This document shows positions 1-11,500 of a DNA stretch of 64,000 nucleotides, piece after piece. The notes beneath the pieces are model-generated. The model made no database searches and had not been told where the DNA came from. It was given only the letters and a program-made list of their open reading frames with translations. The position numbers and the translations under genes were made by a program. The DNA comes from Syngnathus acus. Lineage: Eukaryota; Chordata; Actinopteri; Syngnathiformes; Syngnathidae. Within the stretch, counting starts at the first letter, position 1. Each line of letters opens with the position of its first letter. The DNA is taken from the NCBI RefSeq assembly GCF_901709675.1, contig NC_051094.1, positions 1,592,501 through 1,656,500 on the forward strand, read 5' to 3'.

Positions 1-1907
1 CTGGTTAAAAAAAAATAATCTAGCAGTCTTTTTTTTGTGTATCAGAGAATGAAAGGAGTCAGAAAGGCTTGGCCCAGGCTTCTGCATCATCCTATCAGCT
101 GTAATCAAATCAACTTTGAGTGTGTGGCCTATTGAATGGGATGTGCCAGCGACTGCAGATTAAAGAAGATTAAAGATTTAAAAGGCAAGCTGAGTATGTC
201 GGTTAGAACTGCGAGTACTGCCTCGGTTTGCTTATGAAGGTGCGTTTGGTCATGCGACATGTGGCTTATGCTCTTTAGTAAAGTCACATTCAATCCAGCG
301 AGAGATGTGCAAAACCGTGAGAGAGCAAGATGAAGCAGACGCCAAGAATGCGTCATTGATGTGAACATTTATTTGTCAGCTTGTACTACAGCAGGTCATA
401 TCTATTCAACCAACTTGTATTTTAGTCCGCCTGAATAGATCGGCGCCGAGTAAAAGTGTATTCTCATTTCATTTCAACAAAGCTAAGCCTTCTATTTATC
501 CTAGCCTGCGCGTCAAGTTGTTCTAGTGGAGTAAAATTGAATTAGAAGCAATTGCAGTCACTAGATGAGAACATTTAGCGCGTGTGCTCATTTCGACACT
601 GTCAGCGGCTGCAGCGGGATCATTAAAAAAAGCAAGCGCGCTGCAGATTCATCAGTTATTCTCATCCAATAGAACAAAAAAAGTCAAGGAGTTGTTTGGC
701 TCACATGTTCCACTTAAGTCAAGGTGGACTTGCCTCTGGCTATCATTAAGAGGGATTTTCATTCGGTCAGGGGACCCATATAACAAAGTTTAGACTGATT
801 ATTGCCGATTGATCAGCCATTTAAAGCAGATTATTTACATTACAAAACACTGCACTTAAATGGGATTGCTGCTTTTGGATTGCAGAGTAAAGGTCTTTAT
901 GAGATTTGTTTCTTTTAACGATCCTAACTAGCTGCATCATTAGGTACACCTGCATTATTGAGATTAAATACTGTAAACGTTGTTGCTACCTTATACTGAG
1001 GATTAGCGCTTAATTTAGTTAAATGACAATCACTGAAAACAATAGTCACAATAAAACATTGTTCAATTATTACCCCATTGAATTGAGCACAGCTAGCTTT
1101 GAACAGGCCCCCCCAAAAAATATATCTATATATACGTACATGCATATATTGGATGCCATTGTATTATGCTGCAGTACTCTATGTTCCAAAGTTAATAGCG
1201 TTCATTCCACTTCCATCATCTCTCAGCAATGCCAAGGCCAGGGTAACGTAACCCATCATGAAAACGTGAATAGATTGCAAACGAGTCCTTGAACGTGTTG
1301 GTCATCTCAAGATGTGTGTCAGATTATTGTGCGTTTGATTGCGTAAACGCCGCACTTTTATAAAAGCGGCTGAATTTGTCCATGCAGGCGGAGCGTTAAA
1401 AGAAAAGGCCAAGTCGAAGGTCGTGATGTTTTATCGAGCACGTTGCAGCGGAGCAGCATCCAAAAAGAGAAAGCGCTGCTCTTACGCGCTACTGTGTGTG
1501 GGTGAGAATGTTCACCAAAGCTTGGCCTATTTCAAGACGATCCAGAACAGTGCAAGGAAACGTGAAACACTTGCAGCAAATATGTCTCCCAAAATCACTC
1601 CGGTAGAAAATGTGCGAAGCACCTTTTTGTTGACCCCCTGTTAAATGTACATTGCCTCTAAATATAAAACTGGATTGAATCCAGATTGAGTCCACGTTAG
1701 AGCTTCTCACCCGAAAGCAAAAATCCATTCAAATGAGATCATTTTTGGAGGATAGATTGACAGTCACACATTACAAAAAAAGATCCTAGTTTCCATTTGA
1801 CTTTAAAAATGGAATTGATCATAGTTTGACCAGGCTTTAGGTGTGACAGCAAAACTCCCAACGCTCTAATAAATCTGCTGCGTTTTATACAAAGTGCTGC
1901 TTGCAGC
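1..1907. other. Upstream non-coding DNA
   Basis: No convincing coding exon is seen here; the open frames are short, most begin at non-ATG codons, and none resembles a known family. A short stretch near 928-952 resembles a dispersed fish repeat end (TTAGGTACACCTGCA). A TATAAAA string at 1665-1671 lies about 400 bases before the mctp1 start codon, but nothing shows that it is a promoter. The mctp1 transcription start and any non-coding first exon must lie in or before this region. Confidence 0.5.
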
Positions 1908-2012
1908 ATGTGCAATCCACTCCAAGCCAACTTTCATCATCACCATCCTCATCTTCATCATCATCATCGTCCTCCTCCTCCTCGTACGTTGGTCCTAACC
2001 GGATCGCAGTGA
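1908..2012 (+). promoter_or_regulatory. Upstream ORF 1 before mctp1 (34 codons, His/Pro-rich)
   Basis: An ATG at 1908 (A at -3, T at +4, moderate context) opens a 34-codon frame rich in histidine and proline that stops at TGA 2010-2012, 55 bases before the mctp1 start codon. The His and Pro runs come from a trinucleotide-type repeat (TCA/TCC units, about 1933-1985). If the transcript begins upstream of 1908, this uORF would be translated first and could reduce initiation at mctp1. The function is inferred; transcription across it is unknown. Confidence 0.35.
1933..1985 (+). repeat. Trinucleotide-type (TCA/TCC)n tract in the mctp1 5' leader
   Basis: Repeated TCA, TCC and TCG triplets run through this stretch, about 85 bases before the mctp1 ATG. 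They determine the His/Pro-rich content of upstream ORF 1. The length could vary between individuals. Confidence 0.6.
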
Positions 2013-2051
2013 AGTGCACACACCCACACACACACGCTTCAGGCTGGGTGG

Positions 2052-2093
2052 ATGCTGCTCAGGCACCATGGAGCAAAAAGCATCCAAGGATGA
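2052..2093 (+). promoter_or_regulatory. Upstream ORF 2, overlapping the mctp1 start out of frame
   Basis: An ATG at 2052 (T at -3 and C at +4, weak context) begins a 13-codon frame ending at TGA 2091-2093. It overlaps the mctp1 ATG at 2068 in another frame, so ribosomes initiating here would bypass the main start. The weak context suggests leaky scanning past it. Its presence is seen directly; any regulatory effect is inferred. Confidence 0.3.
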
Positions 2094-2592
2094 AGGCACG
2101 TCCAGGGGACAAGAGTCCTACCAGCGGCGAATGTGGAAGACTTTCCAGGAGAAAACCAAGCCGTGGCTCAGTCCCAAACTGGGCTCGGAGCGCCGCGCTA
2201 GCGGCGGAGCAGAGGGCACGAAGAAGGAGTCAGGACTGTGGATGTTTAAGAGGAAAAAGAAACACTTGGACCGAGTGTTCTCTTCCTCGCAGCCCAATCT
2301 TCGCTGCTCCTCTCCGCCGGACAAGCGCGGCGGAGGCGGACGCATTGACGCGGCGGCCGGGACCAGCCGAGGATCAGGAGGCGACAGGCAACATCTCGGT
2401 GCGGCTTCCGGGAGCACGGGGAGCAAACCCGAGCTGACGGTTCACGGAAGCCCGAAGATCCACGTCTCGCAGCTCATCGCGTCCCAGCAGAAGAGCTCCT
2501 CGCTAGGCTCGGCGTGTTTTGAGAAGCTGGTGGTGGATCCGAACGTGGTCCTGCAGGAGAAAGGGCAGCTGACGAAGAAGACAAGTGATTTT
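2068..2592 (+). CDS. mctp1: mctp1 exon 1: start codon and long N-terminal region (aa 1-175)
   Basis: ATG 2068 sits in a strong context (CACCATGG) and is the first in-frame ATG after a TAA at 1996-1998. The region is GC-rich, low in hydrophobic residues and likely disordered. Residues 61-78 ([18 protein letters not shown]) and the QKSSSL block near 141-146 closely resemble the N-terminus of the long mammalian MCTP1 isoform as I recall it, which supports this start. The exon ends in phase 0 at ...SDF before the donor GTGAGT. Confidence 0.93.
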
Positions 2593-5500
2593 GTGAGTAC
2601 AACTCCATGACTGTACTTGCACATGGTGTTTTCTGCTATCATTCATTTTGCATTTGACCTGAATATGAAATTGCATTTGATGCAGGGTGCATCATTTATA
2701 TTGCTCGTGTAGGCATGGGCCTCATGACTGCACCGTCAATGACATACCCACGCTAGCGTGTGCCACATTATTAGGGACACCTCTGCGCATCTTATACCAG
2801 AAAATACGTACATGGCAATTCTGGGGGATGCAGTAGCTGAGCTAAAACATAATTGAGGAATATGGTGTTGATTCATAAATCACAAGTGCATATCATAGCA
2901 AATCCTGAGATGGAACAGATAGAATATGACCTGTTATTTTAAAACACTAGTGTCAAGTCGGGGGCGGAGTTAAGATTTGGCCAACAGGATATTGCTTGGG
3001 GCAAAATTTCATCTATTCCCTAATCGTGTTGATGAAACTTCTGCTTCTAACTCTTGAAGTAGCTGGGGCTCCTCAGATTGCTTGCTAGTTTAGCATACAT
3101 CAAGAATTAAGTCACAATAACAAATCTGAGTTTTTCTCTTCGCCCGCAACGTGATCTCGGATTCTTGAGGTAAGCCGTTTTAAACTAAAAAGAAAATTGC
3201 TACCGTAATTAGAAACAGAAACTGATTTCGGATTCATGATGCATTTTTTTGACCTGTACCCCCATAATCAAGTCTTCCTGTATCAAGCAAGAACCACGGC
3301 CTGTTTTATTTTAGCAAACGTCCAGAAGGCCCAGTAGCATGTGGAAGAGTCATAAACAGCCACAACAGCCTGGCACCTTCTCATGTTGGTCACCAGCCTG
3401 GTCACACGCTGCTGTGGGGAAGGCGTTCCACATTCTTGCTTCGGTTACATCATCACAGAAATAGAAAGCTGATGTCTTAAGCTTGAAAAGTAAAAATAGT
3501 GAAAAATACTGCATGGTCATATCAGATACAAGTATTCGAACCTGAGCCCCCCCGAGTAACTCCACATTTCAATTTTTGCCTTAAGCTCATGAAAAATGTG
3601 AGGAAACAAAATTGTCGCATTGGTATTTTTGCTGCCTTTTTTATTTGCACCTTTTTGGCGCCACTCAGTGTCTAGCATCATCCAGACAGCTGTCCAAAAG
3701 TGATTTAACAATTAAGTACACTAGCTGCAGCCATTAAATCTCTCTTAGCCGCATGCACTCAACTGAAGAGGGCTTCACTCGCATTGATCTTGCGGCGCCC
3801 TTGCTGCCCATGTCGGTTGAGTTAAATAATACATAATGCTCACGCTGGCCCGTGTCTTTGTTTTTAATGATATTGCATTCATATTGAAGAAGTTAGCAAC
3901 GTGTAGAGTGGTGTGTTTGCGGTCAACGGTTAAAAAAAGGAAAAAAAAGGTTTCCCATTTTATCTTCCAGTTATTTGCGGGGGGGTAATTTTATCACAAT
4001 ATAACTTTCGAAGCAAAATAGTACTATGTCGTAATGGAGTCAGCAAAGTATTTTGAGCTCTGAGATTTGTTTTGGGTCCACCCGTTAGGATTAAATCGGA
4101 AATATTCAGCTCGCACTGTATGAAGCAGCAAAGTGGGTTTTTGTGTCAAGATTTTTTTTTTTTCTGAGTAGCTATTGCCTCATGATGAAGTACTGCGATG
4201 CCTGGCAAACAGAAATGAGGGTTCGGGTCTTTCTAATTGATTTTCCTTTTGATCGATATAATCAATTCACTCCCAGATTAAATAATGCAGGACAAACTGT
4301 GTCCATGAAGTGTGTACCGACATAAAATATGCATGGAAAGCATCCATTGGAAAATGTTTGTCTGACATACATGGATGGCATTTTGGCATGTGTGGTTTGA
4401 GGAAAGTGAGCAGCTTGTGTAAATCCTCTAAACTTGACCGGCTGCCAGCAGCTTGCGGCCTCCTTCTAGAAATATCACCGTGGTGTTTCTAGAATTAAGA
4501 TTCAATGCAGCACTGACACGTACATGCTGTTATCTTATTATTTGATTCATCTTAAATTCTAATTGACCTAAACTTTGCTGTCTGACATACAAACCAAAAC
4601 TTTTTTCCAACCTGCACTTGTCTGACTTTGATTCAACTTGTCTCCTCGAGTCAAAGCTGTTTGTCTTCGTCCCGTGAGGGACATACAGGAGATCTCGTCC
4701 TTGCCCTCGGCTAGCCTAAGAATATATTACCCCTTTGTCCACCAATTACCTTGAGAGATAATCTTCATTTTATTGTCTTCCTGATTGACCTCCTGTGATC
4801 TGATAGACACTCAAACATCCTGAGGAGAAATATAAAATACACCTCAGTGTATACACGCACTAAAACGTGAACTTCTGTTTGGCCTATTTTATCGTCGTCC
4901 GTATCAGACAAACAATCCAATTTTCAATAAATGATTGCCCACAAGGGTATTATTGAACCTTCCTTATCACGCAACTGTCAAAGGGAGACAATACACCGTT
5001 AGGAAGGCTGAAACCTGGGGCAGACATGCCAGTCGGAGTAATGAGAGAACAGATAGAGATCAATGAGAGACGAGGAGAAGCCGCCCTTCTACGGGGAGCC
5101 ATCAGTTTAGACCATAACAGATGTTGGAAGATTTGCTCAAATAAAAGAAAAACAGTCACAAAGGGAGCGCCCGAGAGCATGCCAAGCTCACCATTTTCAC
5201 AACCCAAGCTACACGCCACAATTGCAATACAGAAGTAACTCGCATTTTATTTATCAGTGAGTAAGTGAATAGTGAAAAGCAGCCATATGCTATGAAATTA
5301 AGAGAATAAACTATTGGGAATGAATATTTAGGTCGGAAAAGAAGGTCAGTGCTTCTCATAGAGGGTTAGGCCAGCAGAAGGCCTTGGAGACCCTCACCAT
5401 CAAAAATATATTAGTAAAAATACAAGTGCTCTGTAAATTGCCAAACAGTATTTGTCTTATTAATTGCGCCCTCTGCTGGCTACTTCCAAGCCCTCCTGTG

Positions 5501-8500
5501 CTTCCAAGATGTAATGAAACCTGCTTGATGAAATTCCTCATTGATTTGCCCGGCCTCAACACGATTGAAAGTGAGCTCCGCATGGAAGCTTTTACAGTTG
5601 TGAGTTGAAAGGCAGAGCAGGTCCATGCAGACCATAATGTGGAGCTGAAGGCTAGTGACCAAAGGCTGCATGCTAATCTGGTGTCATTTGCAACTCAATG
5701 TGGACCTCTCCTGTGCGGTGACTGGATATTGAATATTTGCAAATGAGCTTTGCTGCAGCCTCCATAAAGCAACAATAAAGCGGAGCCCATAAAATCCATT
5801 CTTTGTTAGCTTTACACACTATTGTAATTCCACAACTAATGAATGCATGTTTTTCTTTTCTCCTAGCAGGCTACTTATAACATCTGTTCATTTTCAGTGG
5901 CATTAGGATGGTGCATATCCCAGCTCATTTAGGTGGAAGCTCTGGATTGGTTGCCAGCCAAGAGGCTATAATAATAATGCTAATAATTAAAATTAAAATA
6001 CTAATAGAAATAATGATAAAATAATAATATAAACAATATTATTTATTATTATTATTATTAATAATAAAACAATTATAATAATAATGCACACATTTCATGT
6101 TTGAATACATCGAAAAAATGCTAATCGGATATAAACCCAAAAGGTTCTCTCTCTGAGGTCATTTGTGGGCGCCCAGAGCTCAAAGCAAACATGCTGAAGC
6201 AGCATTTAACAGTTGCGCAGCGCGCAAAACGACCAAGTTGCCAAAAGAAATTGAATTGGCCAAGTTTAAGTCCAGAATAAAAAGTATTATCTTTTCCCCC
6301 TATAATTATGTGAATCACGCTATCTTGACTATTAAATAATCATATCAATAAAGCTGCCTCGCCTTCGGTTGTGCTCTTAATGTGACTGGTGAGAGTATAT
6401 TGGAGCCATGTGGGTCATATCGTAATCCATCTCAAACTCGGCACTAGCTTGAAGTGAAACCGAGCCAACAGTAATGAATGAATTGGCTTTTGATGTGTGC
6501 TATTTTATCTCATGTGGGTGGGTCAGTCAGTAAGTGATGGTTGCAATTCTGTCACATTACAAAGGGGCACATTTTCAAGCCCCCTGAGAGATAAACTTGC
6601 TGCTCCCTTTTTCCCAGCGCGTCCTTTCACAACAGGTGGTAGCTATTTCCAAATCATCATCACTTGTCCCGGGCCAATCTATAAAAAGATTAAGGATATG
6701 TTCAACTTTTAATTTGACTCTTATATTATGATTTTTTTTTTTTGTGTGACTTCCTGTCTTGTCTTAATCTCAAGGGCACATACTAGCCACATGTAGGAGT
6801 TGATATATGTGACTTGACAAATTCTACACGAAGGGGAAGTGTTATTCCTGTCCGTGGCTTGATGATTGGCCGACCCGACGTGGGTGTGTGCATGACCATT
6901 ATGGACAGACATCGGGACTTTAGATGAAGGACTCCCGCTCCGTTAGTTTAAATGTCATCTCGCTATCTGGCTGTAAAGATACTCGAAGGAGCCGAGACTC
7001 TGTTAATATGCTTGCGTGGCTCGAAATAATTTTCTATTATTCTCAGCAGAAAGATCCATGGATTCAGTGGTGAGCTTCGCCTGCATCTCATTTCTGGTAT
7101 TTTCATTGAAAAATATTCAGAGGAAGTTATTCTCGAGACATGCTGTATAATGTATGAATTCCATTTCACTTCAGTTTTTGATTCATTACTGAAATACAGG
7201 CGTTTTTGTTTTGATTGACAGACCCCTTGAGACTTTGTTTTTATTATCGTGGCTGAAAATAATGTCAAGTTTTCAGGAGCCAATTATCTTCACGAATCCC
7301 GTGGCTGTGTGTTGACGTGGGCGCAACTACAAAATAACGAAAATGATGACTCATGGGCTTTGTCACTACTACGTTGATGTTTAGAGCTTCCACGTTTGGA
7401 GTGTGGGATGCTGAGGTGACGCATTGTGTGTGTGTGTAGACTAGAGAGAGTTTTCCTTTGAAAAGTTGTCTTTTTCCACCTCTCCTGAAATGATCTACCT
7501 GTGCTTAGTATGGAAATGTCTGTCTGACGATGAATGGCAAGTTTTACGTGTTGCCGCTAGTGTCGTCAATTTACCAGTAAATGAGAAATATTTCAAGTTG
7601 TGTCATTTATGTCGATTTATTCAGATGTGAATTGAGGAAATGAAGAGATTAAGCTATTCCGGTGTAAACAATCAAATGGAAGACGCCAGAGCGGAATTGG
7701 ATGAGAGGCGAGAGCAAAGAAGAGGAATAATCAGACAAAGTGCTACGACTATTTAATGCGCGGCACTTTTTGCCAATCTCCAAATGTAAAGTTGCTCCAT
7801 TCATCACGCTCAATATATATTGAGCCTTTTTCCCCGTGGCCTCTTTACATTTGCTTGATTGAATAATTGATTGGAAGTGTAGAATATATTATGCAAGTTA
7901 TTTGTGGGAAGAAAAAACAGATCTTGTCATTCATGCTGAAGTTCACCTTGTCCTTTGAGGTCCCATTTGTCCATCTGTTTTGTTGCCCTGCTTCCTCTCA
8001 TGCTGATGAATCCTGCGTCCTCCTTCAGTCCGCTGCAGTGACAACGCTGCACTGGAAAAATGATGGCATTTTATTACAGCTTTATTAGCTTCCCTTCTGA
8101 ATTGTGAATGTTATTTTATTGTGCACTGATTCGATGTTAAGCTGTGCAAGCAAATGTGTGCATGCAGCACGTGTAATGTGGAACGCGTCACCACCAAGAA
8201 GATGCAGTTTGCTGACACTTGCAGCATTTCAGTTAACCACTAGGGGCAGCATTTCAAGTAATGCTCAATATCATTGCAGCAGTCAAGAGAAAGATTGTTT
8301 TTTAAACACAGGAGAAAATTTATTGTCAATACTAACATTTATTTCCCCCCCATGTGTACAAATGTACACAAGATTTATGGAAAGTAAAACGTGAATAAAT
8401 CAGGGTCACATATAATTCCAGGCCAGGAGAATTCTGCAGACAGCTGCATAAATCAGTTAACTGCTATTTGAAATTTCAGACCGACAAAATAATCAACCTC

Positions 8501-11500
8501 TTTGGAGTTCTGGTTTGCCAAAATATATTCTACCCGCAGTTGGCTGGCAACCACTCCAAGGTGCACTCCACCTCTCACCCAAAGTGAATTAGGATGTGCC
8601 ATAGAAAATGGATGAAGAACAAAAATTATGAATGGTTTTCCTACTGCCCTGTCAATTTATCCATTAGATTTGTGAGTTGAAAGTGAGCATGTCTTTTACA
8701 TTGTGGAATGTCAGGGGGAGAGAAAGCGACAGAGCGGCAGCAAGAGAGAGAGAGAAAGAGAGAGAGAGAAAGAGCAACCGAGTGCCGGTGGTGCTTTCAA
8801 GAACGTCGCATCTGGTTGGCCTTTGCTGTGTTAGTGAGCGAGTGAGCGAGGGAAAGGCAAGCGGCAGGTTAGGAGTGTGTTCGAATGTTAACATGCCCCC
8901 TTTCAACTGTAGGACAAAGCCACACGGTAGGTGTTTGCATTTTTGGCATCAGAGAATATCAATTGTTTCAGGGCGGAGGGGGAATGTCTGGGATCAAAAT
9001 GTTTCCAGCACTTTAGCATGTTCTCATATTTGCATGCAGAAATGATTTCCATACACCTCGATAGCTGCTTTGCTTATGCAGTCAGTTGCACTCATAGAAA
9101 ACAGTGACTGGCGAGATGTGTACTTTTGTTTACAATGACAGGTGGGGGGTGGAATGGGCGTGTTGTATCCGATTTCTAATAGCGTGCAACCAGAGCAGGG
9201 TGCTAGTGTGACAGGGCTTGAGAAAGAATTAAATCAGCTTGAAGAGACTTGATCAAGTCCGACAGAGCAATTCATGATCGTGTTTACTCCGCCACCTCGG
9301 CCAGACGCTTTTGGGGAGATGGAGTTAATTTATGAGAGAACATCCGTCCAAGTCCTGCTGGATGCGGAACGTGATAGGAATGAGAGCACCGTAGCAAGCA
9401 AAAAAGCATGGCGATCACAGATGTCAAACGTAAGGCCCGGGGGCTTGATAGGGCCCACCACGTCGTTTTATGTGGCCCGCCAAGACAAATGTGTCATTAC
9501 TAAAATTGCAAATTGTCTTCACTTTTTAAAAATCTTTTTTTTTCAGTTTTTGCTTGTCTGATTTGAAAATGAGTTATTTGTCAGTTTGATTTGTAGCTTA
9601 TACTGTATATAATATGAGGCGTTCATACATTGATTTGGGTTGACAGTCATAATGGCCCTCTGAAGGAAACTATGACGACAAAAATTGAGATGTTCCAAGG
9701 CAGAAGATAAGCTCAAGATCAAAAGGCTGTTAGGACAGTGTAGAAGAATCAAATGAGCCTTTTATTGTGCAGAATAAACTCTACATTAATAAAGACTTTC
9801 TGCTATCTCATTTCAATTTCATCCCTCAGTTCACAGTTGCAAAACATTGCTTTTCATGGCACTCAGCTAATTTCGAGTCGTCATTGTTTTCGCCGAGTGC
9901 ATAATTAATGGACACTCCAGCTGTTTTGCAACCGCTGAGGGTTTCTGCGGCCGGATTGAAACATTCATTCGATCCCTCTGGGTTGTCATCACAATCAAAC
10001 CAATCTATTGTTCACCCTGAGGTTACGTAAAGGTTGATTTTTATTTATTTTTTTGCTACTCTGGAGTCTCTTCATGCCGATCGGTGGTAACTGGACGATG
10101 TTAAAGCGCATTATTGCAAATTGGACTTCATTGTGATGCACTGGCCAGGATGCAAAGTCAATGAGAGCGCTGGAGAGATTCCCACTCCCATAAAAAAAAA
10201 AAAAAAAAAATCAGTTAGCTTTCTGTACGTTTTTTTTATTTGTATTTTTATTTTATGAATGAACGAGACGGACCATTTATGTGTCTCCTCCCATCCCATT
10301 AACATAATACTCCACTCTTTACTGCTTGGACTTTGCTATTTTTAGCAAAGGTACCAGCGTGAGACATATGCACTGGCGTCATCCTGTGTAGGCTGGTGTC
10401 TTGAGAGTGCCGAGGCGGTGCCACTTTCATCTGTGTCGGAAGAACGCTCAAGACTCACTGCTGCATTACTATTTAGTCTTCCCCCACTATGTGAAGGTAG
10501 CTACACTAGATCAAGCTTTGTGGCAAATAGCAAAATACAGAATTCTCCAAAATGACATCAAAGCACTACTTTTATATCAGATAGACTCTATCTATTTGTG
10601 TGTTTACCACCATTTTCTAATTGCTGTTAGCTTCTGATACAATTGGGAGGGAAATTGGGTGGGAATATGATATGGAGGTCAAAGGTCAGACTTGAAAGCC
10701 CCCACCAAATAAAGATGTAGCATAGGGTTAATCAGTGTGCTCAGCTGTGATGTCACTGAGCTGTTTTTGAAATAATAATAATACGACGATTTTCTGTGGC
10801 ACTATTTTCTAAGCAATGTTACAGGGTTGCTCACACTTCAGATTTGCAGCTTGTACTTTTTTTCCCTCCAGAGATTTACTCTGCCAATTTGGACGTTTTG
10901 GTCCCTTGCATCCCGAGCCTCCTTTCTGGCAGTTCTGAGAAGTCTGCTCCCTAACATGTCTCAATAGGGACCAATTCCAGTCTCTTATTGGTCTCCTGGT
11001 GCTTCTCAGGGATTTTATTCAATCTTTTTTTTTTCTTTTCTTGAATTGCTATTTTTAGCTTTAGCGCTACGCATGATAGCCCACATGCTGTCTGATGAAT
11101 AGGAAGAAAAGACATAAGGAGAATAGCTTGACTCATCTTGCGGCTTGTTAAAAGCTCCAAGGGGAACCGTGTTGAGAGTCGGCTGGGGGTTCCCCCACAA
11201 AGTTAAAGCCAGAAGCTCCTCCAAAGGACAATTATCTACCTCTAATGTTCTGTGAAGAGAATTAAAAATGCAAAGAAAGTTTGACAAACTCTACAGTATG
11301 TGACTTTAAACTTCATCTTGTCTCCGCAGGGCACCAGTATCGTGGACCCTTGTAATGCAGAGCCTGTGCCTCCCAGTCCAGCCATGTACCAGCTGGATAT
11401 TGTCTTGAAAAAAGGCAACAACCTGGCCATCCGAGATCGCACAGGTGGGGAGTTTAGATTTTTTTTTTCTTTACCATTTGTCTTTATTTAAATCGTACTG

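Larger units (their letters stand above)
2593..11329 (+). other. mctp1 intron 1 (8.7 kb)
   Basis: Donor GTGAGT, acceptor CCGCAG. No coding exon is recognised inside. It holds an AAT/ATT-rich microsatellite near 5965-6090, a degenerate dispersed repeat near 8535-8625, a GA tract near 8735-8775, a hAT-like repeat from 9418 and a poly(A) run near 10192-10210. A minus-strand stretch at 3350-3450 has a repeat-like look but was not identified. An alternative first exon for shorter isoforms could lie here; none was seen. Confidence 0.85.

Noticed and set aside
1665-1671. TATAAAA as the mctp1 promoter TATA box
   Set aside because: Such strings are frequent in AT-rich DNA, and nothing indicates a transcription start about 30 bases downstream.
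2014-2067. In-frame upstream extension of mctp1
   Set aside because: It would need a GTG start; the first ATG in frame is 2068, in a strong context and matching the family N-terminus.
1901-2437. Open frame of 178 codons overlapping exon 1 with a long serine run
   Set aside because: It has no ATG at its start (TTG), the serine run comes from a trinucleotide repeat, and it overlaps the well-supported exon 1 in another frame.
3350-3450. Minus-strand stretch that looked like a transposon remnant
   Set aside because: No terminal repeats, second copy or recognisable protein motif in the window to support it.
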